From an uncultured Blautia sp. (lineage in GTDB: Bacteria > Bacillota > Clostridia > Lachnospirales > Lachnospiraceae), in the NCBI GenBank assembly GCA_934364795.1, contig CAKRMK010000022.1, forward strand, positions 1 through 49,414: a stretch of DNA of 49,414 nucleotides, in the 5' to 3' direction. This document shows positions 36,320-45,179 of the stretch, one piece after another. The position numbers and the translations under genes were made by a program. Below the pieces are notes generated by a model. The model saw only the letters and a list, made by a program, of their open reading frames with translations. It searched no databases and had not been told where the DNA came from. How positions within the stretch are numbered: position 1 is the first letter of the stretch; every line of letters begins with the position of its first letter.

Positions 36320-37033
36320 ATGCTGCGCGCAGCAATTGTGGAAAAGTCAAAAGAGCACCGGGAATATATCCGTGCAGGTCTTGCTGGGGCTGGTATGGAG
36401 ATTCAGGTGAGTGAATTCACAAATGAATATGATTATCTGGAAAATCTCAATGAAGATGGATCTTCTTTTGATATTTTGCTGCTGAATACTACGATTCGTC
36501 ATGAAGGTGACGGGTTGCGTCTTGCTGCAGAAGTGCGGGCCAGAAACCGGAAAGTGATGATTTGTTTTATCACAGATTCCCAGCGGTATTATGCAGAGGC
36601 CTTTTCTGTGTTTGCAACAGGATATCTTTTATATCCATTTGATGTAAGCGAACTCCACAATTGCATTACCTTTTTCTGGCAAAAGCCTAATATGGAGCGG
36701 AGGGCATCTTTGATGCTGAAAGAAACTGGCGGCAGTTATCGGCGCATTTACTGCCGGAATATTCTTTTCATCGAAAGTTCCAACCGGAAAGTGTATCTTC
36801 ATCTGGACAATGGAGAAGTAATGGAAAACTACGCCAAACTGGATGAATTGGAACAGCAGCTTCCCGGAAAGTTGTTTTTCCGCTGCCATCAGAGTTATAT
36901 TATCAGTCTGTATTTTGTGGAAAAAATGGATGCCGGAAAGTTTGTAATACAGTCACAGGAAGTACCGATTTCCAGGAAATATCAGAGGGTGGCGAGGGAG
37001 ACTTATTATGATTATATGTTTGAGAAGATGTGA
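36320..37033 (+). CDS. LytTR-type regulator with a pseudo-receiver domain
   Basis: 237-aa DNA-binding regulator. Residues 1-120 have a receiver fold, but the phospho-acceptor position is Asn56 (DILLLNTTI where DxxLLD is expected), and the acidic pair after strand 1 is reduced to VEKS. Residues about 135-235 are a LytTR domain (RRIYCRNILFIESSNRKVYLHL, FFRCHQSYIISLYFVEKM, VPISRKYQ). It is the last gene of the pilus operon, with AGGGAGG upstream, and probably regulates pilus or pilin genes without classical phosphorylation. A degenerate GHKL-like protein upstream of the first major pilin (41.0 kb) may be a functional partner; that pairing is inference. Confidence 0.85.
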   Translation: MLRAAIVEKSKEHREYIRAGLAGAGMEIQVSEFTNEYDYLENLNEDGSSFDILLLNTTIRHEGDGLRLAAEVRARNRKVMICFITDSQRYYAEAFSVFATGYLLYPFDVSELHNCITFFWQKPNMERRASLMLKETGGSYRRIYCRNILFIESSNRKVYLHLDNGEVMENYAKLDELEQQLPGKLFFRCHQSYIISLYFVEKMDAGKFVIQSQEVPISRKYQRVARETYYDYMFEKM

Positions 37034-37058
37034 GAGGGGAAACGATTGCTGATAGAAT

Positions 37059-37107
37059 GAGTGTGTAAGTCTTTTAAATATTGGCTTACACACTCGTTTG
37101 ATTTTTT
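37059..37107 (+). terminator. Terminator of the pilus operon
   Basis: GAGTGTGTAAG (37059-37069) pairs perfectly with CTTACACACTC (37085-37095), followed by GTTTGATTTTTT. It also faces the end of the convergent GT-C gene. Confidence 0.8.
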
Positions 37108-37122
37108 AGAAAAATCTGAATT

Positions 37123-38892
37123 TTAATATCCAACATAAGATTTAATTGCCTGATCTGCTAAATCTTCAATAGACAACTCGCCTTTTTTATATGCACTTAT
37201 CATAGATTCTGTTATTTTCAGCTCAAAGCCAGCTGTAGAAACTTCCTTTAAATTATATTCATCTAATAAATCATTTCTCAAATAAATACCATCCAGAGAT
37301 ATTGACTGATTACCTTTCCAAACACAGCCATATTCAACTGTATAGACTAAAGTATAATTATCTTTTAGTGTGATTTTTTTATCAAAAAGGGTATCGACAT
37401 CTGCACGGCCCAGTAATACATCAGGATAATCCAATGTTCTCCAATAAGCTAGATTTTTTGCGTTTTCTGCATCACTTAAGTGCCTGTACTGATAGAAAGC
37501 CCTGTTGTCATCGCCATAATACACATTTGACAATATATTATGATTAAAGTATGCAAGGTATGTAGATACACCACCTAAAGCGTTTGTATCAATATCCTTG
37601 TATGAATATTCAGATAATTGTTCATACTCTTCAGTTTCCCAGCCGGAAAGTATCTGTTTTTTATCCAGACCATTTTCCTTAAGAAACTTTGATACTGCCC
37701 TTCCGGAGCTATAGTTCGTTTGAAAATCTAATATAGAGCTTTTTATGTTCCAGTATGCAGGAATTAACAAACAACCTAGTAAAACCAGTTTTCCCATAGA
37801 ACCAAGAATTTGTTTTTCTTTTGGGGTAGTCATTATTTTGGGAATCAAGATATTCCAGCCATGTCCAAGTGAATTGTTTTTTGCACTGATCCATATTTCA
37901 AAAATCAATAATAATAATGAAATTCCTAAATGGTGAATGCCTAAGTATTTATATGCTCCAAATGTTGCAAAGAATATATATGGAACTATATAGTACTTAA
38001 ATAGTTTTTTGCCAGATAAACAAAAGATACATAACCATAATAGAATTCCAATGAAACAATAGCCAATAAAAGGATAGGGTTCAAATACGGAGTATTGCAA
38101 CAGTTCCCCTTCTGTTGAAAACCACGGGCTTGTATACAGTAAACTCTCTCCTGGCATAATCAGTAATGCGTACAAAATACGTTGCCAAAGTGCATTTGTT
38201 GGATTTGCGGTAGTTACATCACAATCCGCAGCTGGTATTATTTCTATTATAAGAATTATTGCGAAAATTAATAATAAAAATAATGCAAGCACTTGTTTAT
38301 TATGAAAAAAACTTTTGGCAAATTGGCGTATTCCTTTCTCCATAATCATATCCCACAATACACAGATTGCAATTCCCCCAGCCATTAAAATTCCATATGC
38401 ACTTGTAAGACATAACAGGCCAAGGCTTCCACAAAACCAAAACGGATGTTCTTTTTTCACAGGAAATATAATGGCAATCACTAAAAGCAATAACAACATT
38501 AAGCAGTATGGACGTACAACTATGCCATATTGATAAAATATAAAATAATTAAAAGGAAGGAGCAGTTTAACTATTCGTGGAATTGGAGAAACGAACAAAA
38601 TAAGGATTATTGAGGTAATTGTTATAATAAATCCAATACTTTTTAATCCTATTTCGAATGGAATCCCCATTTTGGCAGGAATGGCAAGAATTAAATGCCA
38701 TAGTGGTGGATGCCCTTCATAATGGGGGATTACCAAAAGAATGTCTTTTACGGATGAACATTTTGCAATTTGCCAAGCTTGTGCTTCATCAAACCATGGC
38801 TCATGGAAAATGGTAACAAAAATATAACAAACCGAAAAAAGTATTAGTACAATCCATTCTGATTTTTTGGCAGAAATACTTTTTTTAGTCAT
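37123..38892 (-). CDS. GT-C membrane glycosyltransferase (GT39/ArnT-like)
   Basis: 589-aa polytopic protein with about ten membrane helices in residues 14-400 and a C-terminal extracytoplasmic domain. [12 protein letters not shown] (about 29-40) has the acidic pair that GT-C enzymes use in the first outer loop, and GHPPLWHLI follows. Such enzymes move a sugar from a polyprenyl-phosphate carrier to a protein or glycan outside the membrane. The gene overlaps the FAD enzyme by 4 nt (ATGA) and lies downstream of the first major pilin. In Pseudomonas a GT-C enzyme next to the pilin (TfpW) adds arabinofuranose to pilin, so pilin glycosylation is a good hypothesis. The low GC suggests transfer. Confidence 0.75.
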   Translation of the reverse strand: MTKKSISAKKSEWIVLILFSVCYIFVTIFHEPWFDEAQAWQIAKCSSVKDILLVIPHYEGHPPLWHLILAIPAKMGIPFEIGLKSIGFIITITSIILILFVSPIPRIVKLLLPFNYFIFYQYGIVVRPYCLMLLLLLVIAIIFPVKKEHPFWFCGSLGLLCLTSAYGILMAGGIAICVLWDMIMEKGIRQFAKSFFHNKQVLALFLLLIFAIILIIEIIPAADCDVTTANPTNALWQRILYALLIMPGESLLYTSPWFSTEGELLQYSVFEPYPFIGYCFIGILLWLCIFCLSGKKLFKYYIVPYIFFATFGAYKYLGIHHLGISLLLLIFEIWISAKNNSLGHGWNILIPKIMTTPKEKQILGSMGKLVLLGCLLIPAYWNIKSSILDFQTNYSSGRAVSKFLKENGLDKKQILSGWETEEYEQLSEYSYKDIDTNALGGVSTYLAYFNHNILSNVYYGDDNRAFYQYRHLSDAENAKNLAYWRTLDYPDVLLGRADVDTLFDKKITLKDNYTLVYTVEYGCVWKGNQSISLDGIYLRNDLLDEYNLKEVSTAGFELKITESMISAYKKGELSIEDLADQAIKSYVGY

Positions 38893-40424
38893 AGTTTTTT
38901 CTCCTCATGATAATTTCTTTCGGTATTAACATTCCACAACATATGTTTATCAGCTTTTCCCTCTATAACATTTATCGCGGCAAATGCCGTTGCCATAGAA
39001 TGATCCATGTTATTATAACGATGTTGTCCATTTCGCCCAACGCAATAAAGATTATCGAAAATATTTATATATTCAATGAGGTCGTTAATATTTTTATATG
39101 TATCAAAATATGCAGGATAAGCTTTCGCAACGCGCTCTCGGCAACTGTCTAAGATTTGGACGTTATTGTCCAGAAAACCAATTTTTTTAAGCTCATTAAT
39201 TGCAAAACTGATACTTTCCGCTTCACCCATATTCCAAAAATTATCATTTTCACGGCAAAAATATTCCAGTCCTATCCATACGGTATTTTCGGGATTTTCT
39301 AACATATAAGGTGACCAGTTGTTAAATATTTGAATTCTTCCCATGGTTACACTTGTATCCTGGACGTAAATCCAGCAATCAGGGATAATATTTCCTAAAG
39401 TCGGAATATTAGTCTGATTTTTTAATGCAAGCTTGTCTACCAAAAGTCCTATTGTTATAAAATCTCTATATGGAAGTCCTTTAGCGATTTCCTGAATTTT
39501 AGAAGGTGCATCTCCTAATGCGGGAATCAATTGCTGTAATGGCATACTGGAAATTATATAGTCTGCGTTATATTTACTTCCATCACTACAACGTACTGAT
39601 GTAATACAGGTGCCGTTATGTTCAAGAGAAGTGACTTTTTTTTCAAATATAATTTTTCCGCCTTGTTCCTGAATTTTCTTTGCAACTGTTTCCCACATTT
39701 GTCCAGGCCCGTATTTAGGGTAATAAAATTCTTCAATTAAAGAAGTTTCGGTTTCTCTTTTGCTTACGGGAAGTACCTTTTGAAGTAAATTTTTTACTAG
39801 TGCTGCAACTGAAACGCCTTTGACTCTCTGGGCTCCCCAATCTGCGGATATTTCCCGTGGAGAACGTCCCCATACTTTTGTTGTATATCCCTCAAAAAAC
39901 ATGGAATAAAGCTGTCGTCCAAAACGATTAATATAAAAATTTTCCAGATTATCTTCTGGTAATTTATGAATACAGGATGCCAGATAGGAGCATCCTGCCA
40001 GAAAGCTGGTTCCTAATCCCATGTTAATAAAGGTTTGTGGTTTAAAACTAATGGGGTAATCAAAGAATTTATTTTTATAATAAATTCTGCTGATTCGATG
40101 CCGCATTAAAAAAACTTCATCTGTTAGTTCTGGATCGGGGCCAACAGTGGCCAGAGAACTTTTTCGATTTAAAATCTTATCGTCTTTTGCAGGAGCACCT
40201 TGAACTGGTAAAATTTCTTTCCACCATTGCATTACGCGTTCATCTTTTGAAAAAAAACGGTGTCCTCCAATGTCAATTCGCTGATTATTGTGACGTACTG
40301 TTTTGGAAATTCCGCCAACACTGTCAGTTGCTTCTAAAATAGTCACATGGTATCCTTTACGAAGCAACTCCAGGCCGGCTGTTAAGCCAGATGGGCCGGC
40401 ACCAATGATGATACAATTTTTCAT
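38889..40424 (-). CDS. FAD-dependent oxidoreductase related to UDP-galactopyranose mutase
   Basis: 511-aa cytoplasmic flavoprotein. The Rossmann dinucleotide motif is [16 protein letters not shown] (residues 5-20) with the ribose-binding [10 protein letters not shown], then [14 protein letters not shown], as in the Glf/protoporphyrinogen-oxidase-like superfamily. A second conserved block ([20 protein letters not shown]) resembles the mutase substrate lid region. It probably changes a nucleotide sugar, for instance pyranose to furanose, for the GT-C enzyme it overlaps. The exact substrate cannot be told from sequence, and a plain amine-oxidase-like role is possible. Confidence 0.72.
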   Translation of the reverse strand: MKNCIIIGAGPSGLTAGLELLRKGYHVTILEATDSVGGISKTVRHNNQRIDIGGHRFFSKDERVMQWWKEILPVQGAPAKDDKILNRKSSLATVGPDPELTDEVFLMRHRISRIYYKNKFFDYPISFKPQTFINMGLGTSFLAGCSYLASCIHKLPEDNLENFYINRFGRQLYSMFFEGYTTKVWGRSPREISADWGAQRVKGVSVAALVKNLLQKVLPVSKRETETSLIEEFYYPKYGPGQMWETVAKKIQEQGGKIIFEKKVTSLEHNGTCITSVRCSDGSKYNADYIISSMPLQQLIPALGDAPSKIQEIAKGLPYRDFITIGLLVDKLALKNQTNIPTLGNIIPDCWIYVQDTSVTMGRIQIFNNWSPYMLENPENTVWIGLEYFCRENDNFWNMGEAESISFAINELKKIGFLDNNVQILDSCRERVAKAYPAYFDTYKNINDLIEYINIFDNLYCVGRNGQHRYNNMDHSMATAFAAINVIEGKADKHMLWNVNTERNYHEEKKL

Positions 40425-40451
40425 GTGTTTTTACCTTATCATTTAATATGA

Positions 40452-40491
40452 ATAAAGCCTTATCAACCGTAAAGGGGAGACAAGGCTTTAT
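40452..40491 (-). terminator. Terminator or attenuator after the first major pilin
   Basis: ATAAAGCCTTATC (40452-40464) pairs with GACAAGGCTTTAT (40479-40491) with one mismatch. It lies between the pilin and the FAD enzyme gene. Partial read-through would give much pilin and little glycosylation enzyme, a usual arrangement. Confidence 0.7.
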
Positions 40492-40524
40492 ATTACCACT
40501 GATTTATGAGGTTAATTATTACTT

Positions 40525-40947
40525 TTATTTAGTAGTTGTTGAAACTGTATTGGTAGAAGTGGTAGCACCATCAATTGTAATTTTACCACCACCGTTGGTG
40601 CCAGCTTCATATTTAATTACGAAGTGACCACCTTTTGTTGCATTGCTTGTAATGGAACTCAATGCAACGCCAGCGATTGTTGTACCATTATCTGTTTGCC
40701 AACCTGGCTGTGTCTGTTTTGCATCAACTGTAATTTGGTAATCATTGTCAGAATTTGTTAATGCCTGAGCTGTTACTTCTGCATAAGCGGAACGGATATT
40801 GGCAATATCAACAGCCTCTCTACTCTTTTCAAGCTGTGCAGTAAAAATTGGAATTGAAATCGCAACCAATACAGCGATAATAGCTACAACGATAAGCAGC
40901 TCGGCAAGGGTAAAACCTTTTTTGTTCTCTTTCACTTTTTTAAACAT
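40525..40947 (-). CDS. Major type IV pilin 1
   Basis: 140-aa prepilin, the usual major-pilin size. Leader MFKKVKENKKG, cleavage before FTLAELL, Glu at mature position 5, a hydrophobic helix to about residue 35, then the conserved EKSREAVDIANIRSAYAEV. The C-terminal part is Thr/Gly-rich and short (GGHFVIKYEAG...). AGGAGG lies 8 nt before ATG. It is transcribed after the degenerate GHKL gene from one promoter and is followed by a hairpin. By size and strong ribosome site this is the best candidate for the main expressed pilin. In the helix it shares blocks of nucleotide identity with the silent cassette at 41.7 kb. Confidence 0.9.
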   Translation of the reverse strand: MFKKVKENKKGFTLAELLIVVAIIAVLVAISIPIFTAQLEKSREAVDIANIRSAYAEVTAQALTNSDNDYQITVDAKQTQPGWQTDNGTTIAGVALSSITSNATKGGHFVIKYEAGTNGGGKITIDGATTSTNTVSTTTK

Positions 40948-41004
40948 TTTAAATGCCTCCTAAATTATTTTTTGCATTTTAAGATTTTGGAGCTTTTAGG
41001 ATTC

Positions 41005-41460
41005 TTAAGCATCTGGTATTGCAATCTTGATGCATCCTACATCACTATCTAACTGAATTTTCAGATAGCCATAAGAAGATTCAATAAGATCTCGCATCTT
41101 GATAATGCTCTTGTCGAATTCCCGAATCACACGGTCCTCACAGGAATACTGAATTTTAATAAGTGTCTGCTCTTGAATATCCCTGCATCGGATTCTGATG
41201 TAACGTCCTCTTGGGGGCGTTGTTTCAATACAATTGCGTCTGGCTGTATCAAGTGCCATACTGACAATCTGGCAAAGTCGTTTACCTGATCGATTCTCCT
41301 TAAGTTCCTGAACCTCGGCAGATACCCAGATATCATCCGCTTCTGCTTCTGTCGCAAATCTGTTTAGCACTTCATTCATTTCAGAATACGATGTATAAAA
41401 GCATCTGTTTTGTCTCCGATTCATTCTATCGATAGTATCCATTCTTTGCACTGCCACCAT
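41005..41460 (-). CDS. Degenerate GHKL-ATPase-like protein
   Basis: 151-aa soluble protein that resembles only the ATPase half of AgrC/GHKL sensor kinases. LCQIVSMALDTARRNC stands where the N-box (LLxNLLDNAIEA) belongs, RYIRIRCRDIQEQTLIKIQYSC matches the following strands, and MRDLIESSYGYLKIQ matches the last part. The key Asn of the N-box and the GxGL loops are gone, so ATP binding is doubtful, and there is no dimerisation/His helix or membrane part. AAAGGAG precedes the ATG. It lies 57 bp upstream of major pilin 1 on the same transcript, and so may regulate pilin expression, perhaps with the LytTR pseudo-receiver at 36.3 kb. Confidence 0.55.
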   Translation of the reverse strand: MVAVQRMDTIDRMNRRQNRCFYTSYSEMNEVLNRFATEAEADDIWVSAEVQELKENRSGKRLCQIVSMALDTARRNCIETTPPRGRYIRIRCRDIQEQTLIKIQYSCEDRVIREFDKSIIKMRDLIESSYGYLKIQLDSDVGCIKIAIPDA

Positions 41461-41491
41461 CCGTTTCGCTCCTTTCTCTTAGGATGTTCCT

Positions 41492-41520
41492 ATTATAGCA
41501 GTATTTTTCGGATTTGTACA
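41492..41520 (-). promoter_or_regulatory. Promoter of the GHKL-like / major pilin 1 transcript
   Basis: On the minus strand TGTACA (41515-41520), a 17-nt spacer and TATAAT (41492-41497) with a TGC extension, 31 nt before the GHKL-like start. Confidence 0.65.
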
Positions 41521-41708
41521 GATAATGTCGATTATAGCTGCTTTTTTGTCAAATTTGGTGTGAAGTTGTTTTTTTTGACACAATTTCTGTTGTTTTTAAC
41601 TACGACATACTTCGGAAGTTAATTTTAAACGATTCACTTATGGACAATAAAGCCTTTTTGTTTTTCAAAAAATTGTGTTTGTTCAACTATCGGGAAATTA
41701 ATGTGATA

Positions 41709-42017
41709 AGGGCCGTACTGGTTGCGATTAGTATTCCGATTTTTACTAGCCAGTTGGAGAAATCTAGAGAGGCTGTTGATGCTGCTAATATCCGTGCTGC
41801 TTATGCAGAAGTAATGTCAGATGTACTTACAGGAAATACAACTGAAGCTGAAACTGGTAAACAAGTAGATCAAAAACAAATAAAAGCAAGTTGGCAAACA
41901 ACAATTGATTGGCCAGATGATCTTGATGTTTCTGGTAAAGCTCCTAAAGATGGAGCTAGTGATAATTATTGGACTGTGTATTGGAATGCCACAGATAATA
42001 AGGTTGTGGTTAAGTAA
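41709..42017 (+). pseudogene. 5'-truncated pilin cassette 1 (silent)
   Basis: Encodes a pilin from the middle of the N-terminal helix onward (AVLVAISIPIFTSQLEKSRE, then AVDAANIRAAYAEVMSDVL) to a normal C-terminus, but lacks the leader, the cleavage site, the first part of the helix, a ribosome site and a promoter. The upstream in-frame ATG (41640) would add residues unlike any pilin. Its first 59 bases (41709-41767) are identical to those of the second truncated cassette at 48842-48900. Its own strong terminator follows. The form is that of a donor copy for gene conversion into an expressed pilin. Confidence 0.8.
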
Positions 42018-42048
42018 TATAATATTTTGTAAATTAGTAAAGTTTTCT

Positions 42049-42093
42049 AAAAATCCGGTTTAAAGGAAAGTTTTCCTTTAAACCGGATTTTTT
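42049..42093 (+). terminator. Strong terminator after silent cassette 1
   Basis: A 19-bp stem (42051-42069 with 42071-42090, arms begin AAATCCGG) followed by TTTTTT. Confidence 0.88.
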
Positions 42094-42222
42094 CAAGCTA
42101 CAGAATGTATATTTTAAAGTTGAATTATATTACAAAACAGCATGGTTCTTGCACATAAAAAATTAGTAACAATTGAAACAAATTAATATTTTATCAGAAA
42201 TCCGGATCACTTTTTCACAATT

Positions 42223-42530
42223 TTACACAATCCCAAATTCTTTCATTAATTCCCTACGATATTGCCTATCTCTACTTGCACGTAATAAATCTTCGATACG
42301 ATTTGAAATTATTAATTTTCACTCAAAATTCCCATACGGTTTTCACCGCGATCTAAGCCTTCAACTAATCCAGCCTTTCTGCTATCTGCCATTAAATCAT
42401 CAAATGCTTTACACATATCATATTTCCCTCCAATTTCTTGAAAATCTTTTTTACCATTTTCAGTTGCCTCATTTTCGCCACTAATACCAGCAAATCTGTC
42501 ATTCGTTTTCATTCCGTAAAGTAATAATTT
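42223..42530 (-). pseudogene. Decayed copy of the Rpn/YhgA-like gene next door
   Basis: The minus strand matches the 3' end of the gene at 42832-43773: KKDFQEIGGKYDMCKAFDD, then the same EFGIV stop at 42223. The start of the remnant matches MKANDRF from the middle of that gene, so about 100 codons were deleted between, and the frame shifts near 42310. It shows local duplication and decay of Rpn genes in this region. Confidence 0.75.
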
Positions 42531-42831
42531 TGATTCATTTATAGCGTACTATTGATTGAATAAGAAGATCCTAATGGGTGGAAAATCCAAAATAACTCTA
42601 AAACTTAGCTTTTAACATTAGCTAAGTTAAAATGAAATAAATTAAGTTAAAAGGAAAATGCGTAAACATTTTACGGCGGTCGATGGGATTGCCGTTTTTC
42701 TAGCAATTAAAGTTTTTAGAAGGGGGGAGCTCTTCATTCAATTTTGGAAAGGGAAAACTTGATGCAATATTAATTAAAAATTCGAGTCTGCCGCAGTATC
42801 ATATTGATAATACATGCCGTTCCTTTAGCTT
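42531..42831. other. Gap without a recognised gene
   Basis: About 300 bp of AT-rich DNA. The only structure seen is a short terminator-like hairpin (ACGGC with GCCGT, then T residues) near 42670-42700. The sequence GGCGGTCG here recalls the reverse complement of the hairpin at 44074-44093. Confidence 0.4.
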
Positions 42832-43773
42832 TTATACAATTCCAAATTCTTTCATCAATTCTCTACGATATCGCCAATCTCGGCTGGCACGTAGTAAATC
42901 TTCGGTACGATTTGTTTTTATGAGTTTTTCACTTAAAAGCCCCATACGATTTTCGCCTTTTTTCTCACTATCTGCCATTAAATCATCAAACGCTTTACAC
43001 ATATCATATTTTCCTCCGATTTCCTGAAAGTCTTTTTTTACTATTTCCAGTTGTTTCATTTTTGCCATTACTACCAGCAGATTATAAGTATCTTCCGGCA
43101 AATTTGAAAATATTTTACGATTTTCTTCCAGATAAACACTTAATGCATTTTTATCTTTCGTCCTTCTCAAAAATTCACATACCTGTCGCAAATCTGTATG
43201 AAACCATTCTGGATTTGCAAAATAACATATCTCAAAAATGATAACCGTTTTTTCTATAACCAGTTCTTGTAATTCTTTTGGAAGGTTTTGCATCGAAAAA
43301 AGTTCTTCCATATTTTTGGCCGCATTCCAGGGAGTTTCCCCGAAATATACGATGATATGAAGTACTGGATAAAATCTGTCATTCGCTTTCATTCCGGAAA
43401 GTAATTCATCTCCAGTTTTCAAATCTTTTATTTCACGATGCTTTTTTGTTATTGCTTTCCACTGGTTATAATATTCTGTTCCCTTTTCATGTAATACCCG
43501 GACCGGCATTGCATAATGCTGGCGGGTTTGTAATTGTAGAACAAATAACACTTTCGCACTATCAAGTATTGCCATAATAGATAAGTCCTGGGTGTTCTCT
43601 AAGGCGGTGATACTTTTCTCTTTTCTGAAAATATTATGAATTACAGGATTTTGTTCTTGTAAGTCCTCACACTGTATAATCATTTTTCCATGAAAAAAGA
43701 TTCCATTAAGAAGATCTGCAACCCGTCGCAAGTCTTTAAAATATTCAATTGATACAGCATTTGCCTCTTGCAT
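42832..43773 (-). CDS. Rpn/YhgA-like PD-(D/E)XK family protein (divergent)
   Basis: 313-aa protein of the YhgA-like 'transposase' or recombination-promoting nuclease group. EYFKDLRRVADLLNGIFFHG near the start and HYAMPVRVLHEKGTEYYNQW around residues 92-110 match the family pattern, as does VLHIIVYFGETPWNAAKNM. The family's GIENQ strand reads FVLQLQTRQ here, so a catalytic Glu may be lost. AGGAAGGAGC precedes ATG. Known relatives in E. coli (RpnA) are DNA endonucleases that raise recombination and act in phage defence. Standing between pilin copies, it could promote their recombination; inactivity is equally possible. Confidence 0.65.
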   Translation of the reverse strand: MQEANAVSIEYFKDLRRVADLLNGIFFHGKMIIQCEDLQEQNPVIHNIFRKEKSITALENTQDLSIMAILDSAKVLFVLQLQTRQHYAMPVRVLHEKGTEYYNQWKAITKKHREIKDLKTGDELLSGMKANDRFYPVLHIIVYFGETPWNAAKNMEELFSMQNLPKELQELVIEKTVIIFEICYFANPEWFHTDLRQVCEFLRRTKDKNALSVYLEENRKIFSNLPEDTYNLLVVMAKMKQLEIVKKDFQEIGGKYDMCKAFDDLMADSEKKGENRMGLLSEKLIKTNRTEDLLRASRDWRYRRELMKEFGIV

Positions 43774-44118
43774 TTATGCTCCTTCCTGAATATACAATGT
43801 CGTGCAAATGAATTTGGCCGAACGCTATGCTAAACAGCGAAAGTATATTATTAGTATACTATATATTGATTAATTACACAAGCAACAATATAAACAAAAA
43901 ATGCAGACATCATATTCAAATAATTAAAATAGTGGAATTCATTTGACCGATTGACCAAATGCAGAATTATCTTTTGTGAAAGTGTTTTTAGTATAGACTT
44001 ATTATGAAAAACTGTCAACAGTAGATTATTATTTTATTAATATTTTAGAGAATCAACAATATTTTTATTATTAGGGATGACGACCGCCATCCCCTTTATT
44101 AATCATTTCCTAGAGTAG
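43774..44118. other. AT-rich gap between Rpn-like gene and pilin 2
   Basis: 345 bp without a gene. It holds a weak promoter for the Rpn-like gene (minus strand TTGTGT 43876-43881, 17-nt spacer, TATACT 43853-43858) and the terminator of pilin 2 (44074-44093). The remainder shows nothing I can identify. Confidence 0.45.
44074..44093 (-). terminator. Hairpin after pilin 2
   Basis: GGGATG (44074-44079) pairs with CATCCC (44088-44093). On the minus strand it is followed by TAATAATAAAAATATT, a poor T-run, so termination may be partial. Confidence 0.5.
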
Positions 44119-45030
44119 TTATTTTGCTTTTTTTATTTGCACCCATTGTGATGCGTCTACTGTTGGAATTGTTTGAATGTCGCTTTCAGCTTTATAAATA
44201 TATGTGCGGCCATCTTCAGCAGTATACAAATCACCTTTAACTAAATTGGTCACAATGGGTGGATTTCTTTCAAAATCAACTTCTGCAGAAGTATGAACTT
44301 TTCCAGGTTTCATCAAATTATTACTTTGGGACAGTTCTTCTGGCGTTGGATGATAATATTGAGTGAGTGTCCATGTTTTTGTAATATCCGCATAAATATA
44401 ATAATTTCCGTTGTAGTATATAATTTGTCCTGTTTCCAAGTTAATGGTTGCATCATTTTCTGGCCAAACAATATATCCAAAACCATTTGCAACTGAAGAT
44501 ATTGTATCGTTATTTGTTGGAGCACTGGGAGTAGGTGTCGGAATATTAGAATTATTCCCATTCCCCGAATCACTTCCACCCGTCCAATAAAACGAAACAT
44601 ACTCCCCTGTATTTCCTGCCGCCGGATGATAAGTAATTTCACAATATCCTCCAGCACCTGGAATACCTCGCCAGTAAGTATCGCCTGCATCAGAAGACAC
44701 TCCACCTATTGTAATCGGAGTTGACATCTGCCAGTTGTCTTTCTTTTGCTTCAATGGCTGTACTATAACAGAATAATTACCACTATCAGTTTTATAAATC
44801 TTTTGATTAGAATCGCCTGTATATGTGGCAGATGTATCACCGGTAATTGCCGCCATCATCACTTCAGCATAAGCTGCACGGACATTTGCCAGATCGGTAG
44901 CTTCCCGGCTTTTTTCTAACTGAGTAGTAAAAATCGGAATAGCAATTGCAACCAAAACAGCAATTATCGCAACGACAATCAAAAGTTCTGCCAGAGTAAA
45001 ACTAGTATTATTTTTGAATTTTTTCTTCAT
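44119..45030 (-). CDS. Type IV pilin 2 with a long C-terminal region
   Basis: 303-aa prepilin-like protein, about twice usual major-pilin length. The N-terminus is MKKKFKNNTS then FTLAELLIVVAII; the residue before the cleavage site is Ser instead of the Gly required by prepilin peptidases, so processing may fail. EKSREATDLANVRAAYAEV follows. After a Pro/Thr/Asn-rich linker (about 170-185) come two aromatic-rich units (GQIIYYNGNYYIYADI and KGDLYTAEDGRTYIYKAES...ASQWVQI) that recall CBM5/12 chitin-binding-type folds. I chose the ATG at 45030 (GAGAAG 8 nt upstream) over a GTG nine bases earlier. No clear promoter is seen in the 140-bp gap to pilin 3, so it may be co-transcribed with it. Confidence 0.8.
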   Translation of the reverse strand: MKKKFKNNTSFTLAELLIVVAIIAVLVAIAIPIFTTQLEKSREATDLANVRAAYAEVMMAAITGDTSATYTGDSNQKIYKTDSGNYSVIVQPLKQKKDNWQMSTPITIGGVSSDAGDTYWRGIPGAGGYCEITYHPAAGNTGEYVSFYWTGGSDSGNGNNSNIPTPTPSAPTNNDTISSVANGFGYIVWPENDATINLETGQIIYYNGNYYIYADITKTWTLTQYYHPTPEELSQSNNLMKPGKVHTSAEVDFERNPPIVTNLVKGDLYTAEDGRTYIYKAESDIQTIPTVDASQWVQIKKAK

Positions 45031-45179
45031 AAAAAACACTTCTCATCAGTATAAATGGTTAATAATTTGCTGTTTTAAGATAGCACATAGCCGACAATAA
45101 ATCTATTTTTTTTTACCAAATTTATACTAAAATGAACCTGTTTTTTCGCAAAATCACAGTATATATGAAATGGATAATT

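Noticed and set aside
41561..41625. LytTR binding direct repeats upstream of the GHKL/pilin promoter
   Set aside because: GTTG/GTTA-like boxes occur at 24- and 29-bp spacing, not the usual one-to-two helical turns, and are common in AT-rich DNA.
41640..41708. ATG 41640 as a true start making cassette 1 an intact gene
   Set aside because: The added residues (MDNKAFLFFKKL...) contain no prepilin leader or cleavage motif and there is no ribosome site. Pilin similarity begins sharply at 41712.
42700..42740. G-quadruplex like the one upstream of gonococcal pilE
   Set aside because: Only a single G run (GGGGGG near 42723) exists near the cassettes; four adjacent G runs were not found beside any pilin gene.
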